64,000 nt of DNA from Antedon mediterranea (taxonomy: Eukaryota; Echinodermata; Crinoidea; Comatulida; Antedonidae). A program made the translations under genes and the position numbers. The stretch lies in the NCBI RefSeq assembly GCF_964355755.1, contig NC_092673.1, positions 501,001 through 565,000 on the forward strand, in the 5' to 3' direction. The notes under the pieces were generated by a model that saw only the letters and a program-made list of their open reading frames with translations, searched no databases and was not told the DNA's origin. Each line of letters starts with the position of its first letter. Within the stretch, counting starts at the first letter, position 1. Positions 38,001 through 49,300 of this stretch are shown piece by piece.

Positions 38001-40472
38001 GATTATACGATTACATAATGAATGATATTATCATTCATTATATAATCGTATAGCGGCAGGGATAAAGATCTCTTTATTTGATCTATTTATATTATCTTAA
38101 TTTGCTATTAATTATAAGCTAAAGATGACTTCAAAGTCAAGGAAGTCCTTTTAACACAGGATTGAGTGATGTTTATGATGCTGTACAGTACCTTATTAAA
38201 ACTAGGACAATACAGTAACAATATTTGCATTACAAAAGACATTATGAACAATTCAGTCATAAACATAAACAAATCTAAATTGCAAATTTACAAATTACTG
38301 TATGGGTGAATTCATTATCAAAACTTTCCCATATTAATTTCTAGCTCATTGAACAAAGAAACTGTTTTGTTGTTATACTCAACTGATCGATGCATTTCAA
38401 TAAGGTGTAGTAGGCTTACTATATGTACAGTACAATTAGTAGAATTTAAAAAGTAGAAAGATGACAACAATTTAAAGAATAATAAGATTAACAAAGTAAT
38501 AATAATTAGGGGGAGAAAATATCAAATCACAAGATGGTCAATATCAAATCACAAGATGGTCAAACTAATTTTTCTGCATAAATAGGGAACATTATTGAGT
38601 ACGGTAGGTTATAGGCGGCAAACGTTCTGTTCAAATACTTATTAAATATTTAATTCTGAATATGGATGCACGAAAGAACTATCTTTGCTGGTACTGTACT
38701 TTACTGTATACTGACATGTCATCAATAAAACAATGATACTAAAATATTATTAATCCTTTGAAGTTAATGGAAAATGATGCTCGGTGAGAGAAGACAACCA
38801 ATATGATATAATTACTGTATGACAATAATAATTTACAGTATTAATGTTATCATGCATTTGACAATGATAGGTTAGAGGACTTAGATAAATACGAAATACA
38901 TAATTTTTGTAATTTTAATAGCTTGAAAATTGTTTAAAAACATAAATGAATATTAATGTAATATGTGGCAAATGCCATTGTAAAATTACACTGAACACTG
39001 TACGCTCACCTAAATATTTGTCCAAGACAGCTTGTATCAGACTCCTCAATTATATGTACAAAATGTTCGTAGTCAGTCGAGCCACCTGGCTCAACACTGC
39101 ACATTGTGTTCAAATCTTTAGGCCTAATGACATTCATGCCAGCCTAGTGTGTATCATCACATCACTAGCATACATGAACCTTTTAGCAAATCAAACATGT
39201 ACACCACCAGAGAACGCTTTAAAATCTATTTTCTCTTCTGATTGAATGTACTGTATTCCTACAGCTAAAGCAGACTTTATGTATGTTTACCACTAACTGT
39301 GTGTAATATCAGAATTGAAGATCAAATAACTATATGCATGACTCACCACATCATGAATATTCATTAAATAAAGGTTAGTGCGATTCTCCTGCTGTTAAAA
39401 ACTCAGGAGGAAGTTCGAGGGAAGTATCACTATAGAAACTGGCTATTAATACAAATCACATTATTTAATCACAGCTCAATAGTAGTTTGAAAATCTAACT
39501 GTAAACCAAATTTGAACTCATTAAGGTTATATTTTATTATTTGCTAGTTTGTTGGTAGAAACCAACAAACTTTTTTCTATTAAAAATTGATAATTGTTCT
39601 TAGGGTGCCTTCCAAATTTTCATCAAATCTCCCAAACTCCTGAATTTCCCAAAATGTTGGTTTAAGATAAAAAAATTTTTCAAACCCACGTTTACTGTGT
39701 AAGTAAGGTTATTTCTGTTAGTATCTGACCTGTAAAACATTGAATTGTTGATTTACAATGAATTAAAAATGCGTAAAATCAGTTAAGTCATCCATTACAA
39801 AAGTGTCATATCATAGAAACACGTCAAATTCCTTAAAAACGATTAAATGTAAACCTCCCGAAATTGTTACCATGTGGGGGTTGAACGCCTGAATTTAGTA
39901 TTTATTTTTCTACCAGAAACAACGTAAAATGCATTTTTGACGATACACATCACAGTTTAATCAACACAAAATAATCAATGTGAAATGTTTTTAGCAATGC
40001 TTAGTAGGCCGCCTACTACAGTAGTACTACAGGCCTATCTAGAAATGCATTTGTTTCATGTGGAGTAGCCTAGATTTTGAGTTTAAATATATGATAAGTT
40101 CATTAGGTGTTTGAGGATGCTGTGCTGTGGCCTGTTGAGAGTGAAAAAGTGTGAGGAAAATACAAGTTCTAAGACTAAGAGAGAGGGGGTACTACACATT
40201 TTACAACCAACGTTTACGGGTTTTTATTAGCCAACAAGGTGGTAGCCCTTTTCGTCAGAGGGCGTGAATCATCATTTTGAGTTCATCAGCTTAATTTGAC
40301 AATCCCATATCTTGGTCTACTATTATATATTTTACCTTAAAGTCGGTGCGATTGGTTCTTCCGATGCTTCTATTTCTGTAACTAAATTTATGTTATGTGT
40401 TTTATACGAATCGGCCTGTATCATAGTCGCAAACGAAACGGCCTGCGCCGCTTTCCGGAACCGTTCCGCCAT
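26099..40472 (-). CDS. EXOC6: Exocyst complex component 6 (Sec15), 18 coding exons
   Basis: Coding exons in transcript order: 40472-40336, 37636-37471, 35814-35676, 32836-32791, 32483-32279, 32031-31924, 31658-31506, 31281-31235, 31081-30961, 30671-30600, 30126-30029, 29894-29789, 29437-29216, 28853-28774, 28544-28310, 28002-27861, 26666-26480, 26237-26099. All phases agree and the sum is 2,403 nt, 800 residues, close to vertebrate EXOC6 (about 800). Recognisable blocks include MCNFHYQGFVDSI near the N-terminus, a YRCLHIYCVLGE block, GFFVVEDHIL, IRKSTNILLTRTLSGCL, KIDEFLELAEYDW and a C-terminal FMAWDWSSYLADHGQ. Sec15 is an exocyst subunit that tethers secretory vesicles to the plasma membrane and links the complex to Rab11/Sec4 GTPases through its C-terminal domain. 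The gene converges on the MIF4G gene and diverges from KANSL3. Exon 10 is odd: its 3' end is part of an intronic tandem array. No frameshift or internal stop was found. Confidence 0.95.
26921..27702. repeat. 20-bp minisatellite in an EXOC6 intron (about 39 copies)
   Basis: A 20-bp unit (ATTGTCTATTTATGTAACAC) repeats without length change for about 780 bp in the intron between the exons at 27861-28002 and 26480-26666. Nearly all variation is one A/G position (TATG or TGTG), and the first units also have TTTATT. The A and G unit types occur in runs such as A-G-A and A-A-G, which suggests larger blocks were copied. Confidence 0.95.
27712..27844. mobile_element. MITE family A, copy 3
   Basis: Inverted ends AAAGCTCTGGCTGCAC and GATAGTGTAGACCGGGCTTT with the core GTGATGTGCCAATATATAG. 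It abuts the end of the 20-bp minisatellite and lies 17 bases from EXOC6 exon 27861-28002. Confidence 0.82.
30345..30635 (-). repeat. 38-bp tandem array duplicating an EXOC6 exon end and its splice donor
   Basis: Units start at 30345, 30383, 30421, 30459, 30497, 30535, 30573 and 30611 on the plus strand, exactly 38 bp apart. Read on the minus strand, the 30611 unit is the real end of EXOC6 exon 10, whose last 11 codons encode NTIVIFGQTLR, followed by the donor GTAAG. The downstream units repeat those 33 exon bases plus GTAAG. There are seven donors, one genuine and six extra (the farthest reads GTAAA). The leftmost unit is diverged and has lost its donor. Units are nearly identical, so the expansion is recent. 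Confidence 0.92.
33404..33745 (+). mobile_element. SINE with tandem tRNA-Asp-like heads
   Basis: Two tRNA-like units (33408-33481 and 33507-33580) stand 99 bp apart. Each has a perfect 7-bp acceptor stem (GGAGTTG/CAACTCC), a T-arm TCGGG-TTCAATT-CCCGA and an anticodon loop CTGTCAT giving GTC (Asp). The anticodon stem has a mismatch. After the second unit comes a SINE body (GGCGGCGTGGAAAGGAACTGG, ending near CACGGGACTCACC). It sits in an EXOC6 intron. Working tRNA genes are less likely than a dimeric-head SINE, because of the shared CAGTCCACTCAGCTGTA linker and the body. Confidence 0.75.
33991..34298. repeat. ~105-bp degenerate tandem repeat, three copies
   Basis: Units share GATTCTCAC(T/A)GAA and GTTAACTTTGACATTGTG, followed by TCATT(T/G)TTAAGA. 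The last two are closest. Intronic in EXOC6. Confidence 0.75.
35046..35153. repeat. 55-bp tandem duplication
   Basis: Two copies of TGTATTCATGTATA, then ATTACTTGTGTACTTGATAA and GTGATGTGATGTTTCT; almost identical. In an EXOC6 intron. Confidence 0.92.
37218..37399. mobile_element. MITE family B, copy 2 (best copy)
   Basis: Ends TAAGCGTGGTTCCCACTAG and CTAGTGGGAACCAAGCTTTA are inverted repeats. Long internal inverted arms (CGCAACGCAAGGACGTAACG with CGTTTACGTCCTTGCGTTAC) would fold the whole element into a hairpin. It contains CCAATCACAAGCGATGG. It lies close to EXOC6 exon 2. Confidence 0.9.
37637..40335 (-). other. EXOC6 intron 1
   Basis: No exon supported. At 37785-37935 is a CCATTCAATTCAATT run followed by CTTTATTATCCCCATGGGGA, which resembles the 3' tail of LINE/SINE elements of aquatic animals. 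A palindromic ATGAATGATATTATCATTCAT is at 38020-38040, close to a repeated ATAATCGTAT. The open frame at 38946-39245 has no splice or homology support. Confidence 0.5.
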
Positions 40473-40736
40473 AATGTTTTTGTGAAGCACACCCTCAACG
40501 ACCTACTAAGTTACTAAAATATGGTTGTTTCGATTATTAACTCCACACACAGCGATACACACATGTATACAAACAAAATGTATGTAAATGTATGTATACA
40601 AATGTATGTATACAAAATATATATAGGTATAATAATTCAGAGCGTCATTTCGACGATCGAGCATTCTCTACTTCTATGGAGCGCCATTTATGCCTTTATT
40701 TACTTCCGAAATAGAAATAGTACTACGGTAACTGGT

Positions 40737-41662
40737 TCAGTGGACCAAATTTAGCACCAGTGAAATAAGTCACTAATTTTAGTATCTTTTCGTATGTTAA
40801 TACACTGTGCTCAAGTGGACCCAATTTGGCGCCAGTGGAGCACAGTGATATAAAATAGAAATAAGTCACTGAATTTTAATATCATTTCGTATGTTAATAC
40901 ACTGTGCTCAAGTGGACCCAATTTGGAGCCAGTGGAGCACAGTGATATAAAATAGAAACAAGTCATTTAATGTTAATATCTTTTCGTATGCTAATACACT
41001 GTTTGTGGACCCAATTTGGAGCCAGGGGAGCATAGTGATGATATAAAATAGAAATTAAGTCACTGAATTTTAATATCTTTTCATATGTCAATACACACTG
41101 TGCTCAAGTGGACCCAATTTGGAGCCAGTGGAGCACAGTGATATAAAATAGAAATAAGTCACTAATTTTAATATCGTTTCGTATGTTATTACATTGTGCT
41201 CATGTGGACCCAATTTGTTGCCAGGGGAGCATAGTGATATAAAATAGAAATAAGTCACTGAATGTTAATATCTTTTCGTATTTTAATACACTGTGCTCAA
41301 GTGGACCCAATTTGGTACCAGGGAAGCACATTGGTATAAAATAGAAATAAGTCACTGAATGTTAATATCTTTTTGTATTTTAATACACTGTGCTCAAGTG
41401 GACCCAATTTGGCGTCAGTGGAGCACAGTGATATAAAATAGAAATAAGTCACTGAATTGTAATATCTTTTCGTATTTTAATACAATGTACTCAGGTGTAC
41501 CCAATTGGGCACCAGGCGAGCACAGTGATATAAAATAGAAATAATTCACGGAATTTAAATATCTTTTCGTATGTTAATACACTGTGCTCAAGTGGACCCA
41601 ACTTGGAGCCAGTGGAGCACAGTGATATAAAATAGAAATAAGTCACTGAATTTTAATATCTT
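40737..41662. repeat. 97-bp tandem array upstream of EXOC6
   Basis: About ten diverged copies of a ~97-bp unit. Each contains a TGTGCTCAAGTGGACCCAA-type block, an imperfect inverted partner GGAGCACAGTG, and TATAAAATAGAAATAAGTCACT. It starts about 265 bp upstream of the EXOC6 start codon, in the space shared with KANSL3. Divergence between copies is perhaps 5-15 percent by eye. Confidence 0.9.
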
Positions 41663-42799
41663 TTTGTATTAAGCATATGTGAATATATGGTACCATACAT
41701 GTTCGACAATACAGTGTCACATATCTCTATTAAAAAAAAAACAATATTGTGTTGTAGGCCTACTAATATGTTGTGTGAATAAAAGTTTATGGCAGAATAA
41801 ATAAATAAATAAATATGTTTTAAGCAGATATTCGAAATTGAAGCATATTATGAAGTCGAGTTTTTTTAAAACCCAACCTAAACTTCGCATCAGGATAGTT
41901 GAAATTTAACATTATAATTATCAAAGGTGATATGATAAATCTAATTGTTTTGTAAATTATAGAAATATTAAAATTAGTAAGTAGGCTTTTGTGTGCTAGC
42001 TCTGTTTGTATTTCATAATTTTGTTTTGTTGAATTACCGTCACGGTTGCGTGCATTGCATGTCTCACACTTGGGAAACAATCACCATTGTATGGCTGGTC
42101 CTGAAAACTTTTATATTTCGTTTCATAATTTCCGGGGACTCAGCTTTCATTCTTAGCTCTGCCCCAACCATGGTGAGCTTAACTGGAGACTTAATATTTA
42201 ATTTCATATTTCAATAAATAGTTTATTAATTTCTTTATACATTTGATATAGTTGTAATATGTTGATCGCTTTCCTTTTATTTTCTAATGCCATTAAATTC
42301 AGTGTGTATTGTTTAAAATGAATTTTCTTTTATCTCTGGTATAATTTAGATGCTGTACTCCGTCTAGTAGGATGATTATATAGGCCTAATATGGACATGA
42401 TTGTTGACGGATAGACGGATGGATCATCACGCATGCTCATATTTTTTGGTTATATAGAAACGAATTTTAGAAGTTTTAAACTGTTTTTATTTATCATCAA
42501 AACACCGAAAAACAAACAAAATACATGCTAAAAGGTAAACAAAATGAAAGGGAAAAACAAAAACTCAGAACTTGTCTTAGTCATGCTGTGTCTACTAAAT
42601 AAAAAATACGGAGATCCAAAAAATACGATGGAAATAATATTCCGAGAGAATTCAAAACAAAATTTCAAATGAACGAAATGATTTTGAGTGAAAGAAATAT
42701 GATTTCGTGAGAATTCGAAGTTTTTTCAACAAAAAATTAATGTAAGACGAGCTTAACATAAATTTTAAAGATTTTGGTTTAGATACACGTGGTGGCGCA
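41663..42799. other. Intergenic space between EXOC6 and KANSL3
   Basis: AT-rich with a short AATA microsatellite near 41,797. No exon seen. Open frames on either strand here lack splice context. Confidence 0.5.
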
Positions 42800-42880
42800 A
42801 TGTTGAGTAGATAGAGGGTGCTCTTACATTTTGGATTGTTGGTGTTTTCGTGCATTCGGGGCCCGGAGAGAGGTACGAAG
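42800..42880 (+). promoter_or_regulatory. Probable KANSL3 5' untranslated exon and promoter area
   Basis: A strong donor AAG|GTAAGT at 42880/42881 follows GC-richer sequence, and the next acceptor (TTTCAG at 43307-43312) precedes the KANSL3 start exon. The piece has no reading frame of interest, so it fits a non-coding first exon. Its 5' limit is a guess. No TATA box is evident; the area is locally CpG-enriched (42,780-43,100). Confidence 0.4.
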
Positions 42881-43356
42881 GTAAGTATATCGGCGGTGGG
42901 CCTAGGCCTAGCCACTTTTCTTTTTCTATATAAAGTCACAATATTATTCTATTTTTGTCGATTGTCAAATAAAAATAAACCAAAGGTCTGAGTAAGAAAG
43001 AAATAATCCCCTTTGTTGTTCAGTTTGTCATATTTCATTAATTATTTGTTGGGCCCCGGCCGCGACCGACGATGATCGATCGAGTGTGCCGGGCGTGTAG
43101 ACCGTCCGTGTGTGGTGTGACTTTGCTGCATTTGGCCTACCCTACACACTAACCTATACCTATGTAGTTTAGGTAATAAGAGTGACTGTAACATTACACT
43201 ACTTCCTACTAGCCTAGGCATAATATGCCTGTTTTTTAGTAGTATTTAGAAATGATGAAAATGCTAAATTAAATATGTTAATATTATTTATATAGGCCTA
43301 TCTTCGTTTCAGTCAGAAATCCAGTAGTATAGTGCATTAGTGTGGACTCGTCCAAT

Positions 43357-46300
43357 ATGTCATCATTAGGATCGCCTATACAACATCGCCCTAGTGTGGC
43401 ATCACCATTCTTATATCAACTATCAGCCGGTGAAAGGGAGCTTGACATTGTCATGCTTGATCATGGATATGCTAGGCCATGGAGTACACACCCTGATGCT
43501 AGTCATGCTAAACCAGCAAAGTGTTTGTTCGTTCCTCGTACCTTACGCTTACGGACAGACAGGACAATCATGTGAGTGTACTGTAGTTAGCATTATTATT
43601 GAATAAAAATGTTTACGCTGTCTACCGTACTTGCACAAGACAATAGATTCATTTAATATATAAATGAGAAACTGAAAATCCAAGTATATCGGTCTATCTT
43701 TCTTTCTTTTTGGCAAATTTTATAATTTCATTTATAATCTTAATAATTAAATAATAATCTTATTTACATATTTTAATGATTAACGATTTCTTGTTTCTAG
43801 AGAAAATGAGAGCAACATAGATGTGGTGAAGCTTGTTGCACCAAACCCAGTAGCTTATGATGTTGTGAAAGCAAGAACAGTAATGAATGAATGTGAACGC
43901 CATGTCAACTTTGTGAGAGCTGGTATGCAAGAACCAATCACTGATGATAATTGGGAAGAAAAACTCAACAAGTAAAGTTTAATCTTTACATTGGTGTTTA
44001 CCCTTTTTATGTAGTTAGGACTGTCTGTCTAAAGCTCTGTCTACAATATTTTGACAAAAAAGTGTGATGTGCCCAAATATGGTAGTGATATCCAAATATG
44101 GTAGTGATATGACATCATGTCCATATATGGGCACATCACATTTTTTGTCACATAAAGTTTGGGTTTCCATCTAGAGAAAATATCCTGATCTGTATTTAAT
44201 TTGCACTTGTATTATTATTTTTACTTCACATTAACTGACACTAAAATGTGGTTTCCACTAGCAACGCAACACAAGAACGTAACGCAACGCAAGTGAATTG
44301 ACCAATCACAAGCGATGGCTTATTCGCTTGTGATTGCTAACTGTATAACTTCGCTTGTCATTGGTTAAAACGCCTGCGTTGCGTTTACGTCCTTGCGTTA
44401 CGTTCTTAGGGGGAACCAAACTTAAAGTAGATTCAATCATGTTTTATATGTTTGTCTAGGACTGGCTGGACATCAGGGCAGAACAAGCTGTTTAATAAAA
44501 TAATCAAAATTCTTTCTGGAGATAGACTTGCAAGACTTACTTATGAAGGGGTGAGTATAGATATTTACATTCAGTTTGTCTTATAGTAATTGATTGTTAA
44601 TAACATTAGTAGTATAGCCTTAGTTTTTTCGTGTAGTGGTAAGGTAATTATCACTTTTTAATTTTAGACATCCAATGAACCGGTCATGCGGAGAATTCAT
44701 CTTGATAAATGTGCTAAACGTTTCAGACAAACCATGTCGGCTATTGCTTGGGTGAGTAAAGAAAGAAAGAAGTCAATTTTTGCCTGATACTGGACAGATA
44801 ATGCAATATGTGGGGATACATTGCAGAGAATTGAGCATGATTGTTTAGTACCAAGAATTTATTTTTTATGATTACATGATATATTTTGTTGCAGGACACC
44901 AAGACGACAACATGGCTGCACACAGTGCTGGTCAACAACCTAAGCTTGACCTTATTGACCATTTACCTAGACGTGCTTCAGACACTGAAATGCAAGGTTC
45001 CATCTCTGATTGATAAGATGATACATTTCTCGTCCACTATGCATCGTGGATCTGGTACCACAGTGGAAGCCCTGAACCTGCTCCTAAAGAGGCCCTGGGA
45101 CCCTGCCATCAGTACATTGAACCAACATAAAGCGGTAATTGTTCAGCTACATTGATTTAAAGATGAGATATTATATCAATTCAATTATTGATTCAAATTG
45201 AAGTTCTATTTACTATTTTTAAGAGCAATCAACGTCATTGTCATAGTCAACACAACTCCCATCCCATAGACACTGCCTATCATGAATTTTAATTTATGCA
45301 TATATTATTTTTAAATATCATTAATGACCACTGTAGACCTGTCTTGGTGGTTAACGTGCTTGCCTTCCAATTCCAAGGTCCATGGTTCAATCCTGACCTA
45401 CTGCCACTAAAATAGTTTATCCATCCTGTAATTGGCGAGTTACTCGCTGTTGGATGAGTATGAATTAAAAATAAATCAAATGTAGTAGTTAAGTTATTAT
45501 TATAGTAAACAAAAGTTAGTTATAACTTTCTTTAATTTTGTCACTCAGAAAAAACTTCCAAACTCTCCATTACTATTGCTGACCCCTAGCAGTGCACAAC
45601 ACCAATCACAATCACAGTCAAGACGTATGAAATTCTGGCATTCACAATTGTCAAACATGGGCAAGGTGGTACCGGTCACCATGCACGTGTCCAGTGGAGG
45701 GTCAGGAGTGACCCTTAGCCAGTGCCTAGAACATATGATAGGTGCTGTCAAGTCAAAGATTCTAGAGGTAAATAGTGGTGATAAGAACAAGGACGCAAAA
45801 AGGTGATAAGAACAAGGACGCAAAAACCTAGATGCAACGCAAGCCAATAAAAAGCGTTAAAAATTTTTTTTAATCCATCGCTTGTGATTAATCAACTCAC
45901 TTGCAAAACCAAGCTTTTGAAATTGCTTTGTTAGAGATTTTATTAATAATTCATTTTACATATTTCTTTTATAGCTTAAAAGCCAGTACACTAATAGGCC
46001 TATTATTCTGATTGGTTGGAATGTTGGTGCTCTTGTTGCCTGCCAGGTAAGTGTTTTATTTACCTCCGCCAAGGAGGTATATGTAATCGGTAGCATGTGT
46101 TTGTTTGTTTGTTTGTTAGCAGGATTACTCAAAAAGTAATTACAAGATCTTTACCAAAATGAATATACAGATATAGATATGTGGTCAAGGACCATTCCAT
46201 TAAATTTTGGGACCATTGTCCCAATTCTGGACCACTTTTTAGTATACTTTTCAAACCTGCTAGTGTTAAAAGATAGGACATAATTTTTCAAAAGCCGCCG

Positions 46301-49300
46301 AGCAGTCTTAAAGTAACAAGTATACTGAAATTGCATTTTCTCGAGAACTACTTGTCCAAAAAACTTCATTTTTGTACAAGAGGCAAGAGTTATAATTTGT
46401 GATTTGTAATTTTAAAACATAATTTGATTTAATGTTCACGTTTTTTGATGCCAGTAGTTTAAAAAACCTATTTTCTTTTCAAATTCACTCGTTTGATTTT
46501 CGCGTTGCTGTTCTATTGTTAGTCAACTGAAGCCATTGTTAATTGAAAGGCTTGTTACATAACCATTACACCAAACTCGCATACACATGCTTGTAGTGAA
46601 ATTAGCCTAAATCACAAACAGCATTAAGACACACACAAATATATATATTTTTTTTTTACCGGAGAAATCTTAGAATTTTACAGTAGGCGGAGGTATGCAC
46701 TCTCGGAGTGGCTTTCTAGTTTAGTGTGTGCTTAAACAAATAAAAATAAGCGTTGAACAATTGTAGATGTGAATTGTTTTAAAATATTCTGACCTCTTAG
46801 CACAGCTATGAACCCCAACAGATAAATCAATTTAATGCAGCATACCTTAAAGCTCTGTCTACACTATCAAACTAGTTTGACAAAAAAGTGTGATATGACC
46901 AAATATGGTATTGATATGACCAAATATGGTATTGATATGACCAAATATGGTAGTGATATACCCAAATATGGTAGTGATATGATATGTCCATATATGGGCA
47001 CATAAAGTTTGATAGTGTAGACCATGCTTAACATTTTTTGTTTTAAGGTTGCCTTAACAGACATTGTATCTGGTGTGGTGTGCCTTGGTTTCCCATCTAT
47101 GGGTATTGATGGAATTAGAGGGGTAAGCTATGACAATCATTTACTTTAGGAAAGTGGATAATGATTCATTGATATCAATAAAATAATATGGCACAAGTTG
47201 GAGTTGAAGATTTAATTTGATGTAAAACATAAAAGAGGTGTGGATTGCATTCTCAAATGGCAATTGAAATTTGCAGTTCTGGTAACGACAAAAAACAGTA
47301 TTGGTTTTCACAGATTTCCTCATCTTTATCATTTCAAATTAGTTAATTAAATTTCAGTATATCACCGGGCGGTTTAGAATTAATGTTCTTTGCCTGATTT
47401 GTTTATATATATATGCACAAATAAATACTATAGATGTATTAATATATAGATGGTTGAGGACCCCTTATTGGACAGCAAAATACCAACCCTATTTGTGATT
47501 GGACAAGATTCCAGTGTATCCAATCAGGATGACATCGAGGATATTCGTGAACATATGAAAGCCGAGACAAGTTTAGTTGTCGTCGGAGGAGCAGATGAAT
47601 TCTTGAGGATGAGTCGGACTAAGAAGAAACTTGAGGGTCTCACTCAGAGTATGGTAGATAGGTGCATTCAGGTAAGATACATTGTCAATCTACATTCTGT
47701 ATATACATATTATACTTATTATTATTTATGTTGTACATCATACAAAACACTGGTGTTAGCGCCCCATTAACGAAAGAATTAATTTATAAAAACTTTACTG
47801 TATTTAAAAATATATACATGTTGTGATTTATGGGATTCTTCATAATAGTTAAAGTTATATGTTTATATATTAAATAAATGTAAAAACTGCATACGATCCC
47901 ATTTTGAGGAGTTGTTGCTTAAAAGTACACTTTAGTAGTTTTTTTTTAATTTTAGGATGAAATGTTTGAGTTCCTACATTCTGTGCTTACATCAACGCCA
48001 TCTCCCAAGACAGAAAAACCAGCCACAACCGAGAGTGAATCCAGTAAAAAAAAGGATAAAAAGAAGAAAGTTCAGCGAGATTTAATTGGAGACCTAAGAG
48101 GAACCCCGGGTAGTAGTAAACATTCTGCCAGCCAATCCAGCATGGGACAAGTTAGTTCTTTTCTTTTTCAAATAATGTTCAAATTGTCAATGAACATTTT
48201 AACATAGTACAAGTGCCACATGTGATGTATATGTAAAGCTCTACACTATCTACACTATCAAACAAGTCTGACGAAGAAAGTGTGATGTGCCCAAATATGG
48301 CAGTGATAAACATCATATAAAGTTTGATAGTGTAGACAGAGCTTTACACTGTATTACAGGATTTAGATACAGTATGATACTGGACATATACAGTAATACC
48401 ATATGTGGAGATACAAGGAATCAGGGGCATTTCACTTTGTAAGTGTTTTAAGCTTCTTGACGTTTCAATCAATATGCTATGATCAGGAATGAGAGTGTAG
48501 ATAGTCCATAATAAAATTTATCACCATAAAATAATAATTATATTTGAAATAAATTTGTTTTTTTAGGGACTTTCTCGGATTCCAGGAACTCCAAAATCTA
48601 TTAAACTTCCGAAAGAAAAATCCACTTCTCTGTCACAACAAGACATTTTTGTAGCTCAATATGCACAATACCTGGCTAGTACACGCAAAAAGAAAGAGGA
48701 GGGTAAGTAGACTTAATGATTGGAGTTGTGGCTTGGTGAGTATGATGCTTAGCTGTCAGTCCAAGGGTCCTGGGTTCAAGTCCTGTCATATGTAAGGATT
48801 TTTTCTAATGACAAATTATAACTCAACTCCCAAAGACTTGCAATAAGACTTTGTTTATGCAGAGCATCTTGTGTATATGTTTGTCTTGTGAACGGGATTG
48901 CCACCTTTAAGAAGGATGGTGAATGAATGATGTTGGCAATTTGGATAAATATATAAAAACAAAAATTTTACAATTTACTCTACCATTTCGTTTATAATTT
49001 GCTGCTCAGTTTCTGAGTGTTGAATTTATTAATTTTGTTGCCATCTAAAAAAAATATATGCTTACTTTCTTATTTTTAAGGAAAAGGTAAAACAAGTTTG
49101 AAAAGAAAGAGTAAATCATCCGAGTCATCAAGCAGTAAAGCAAAACAAGGTAAAATATCAGAATTTCCTCAAGAGTCAACATCAAAACCAACATCAAAAC
49201 CAACTTCCGTTCCAATGCCAGTACCGATACCAGTACCGATGCCAAAACCTTCTGGTGTTAACATCTCCACGCTGGGTCTCACTCAAAGTGTAACCTTGAC

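Noticed and set aside
38946-39245. 99-codon plus-strand frame in EXOC6 intron 1
   Set aside because: No homology recognised and no splice or promoter context; probably chance in AT-rich DNA.
43394-43606. 70-codon plus-strand frame overlapping KANSL3 exon 1
   Set aside because: Out of frame with the conserved [11 protein letters not shown] peptide of KANSL3.
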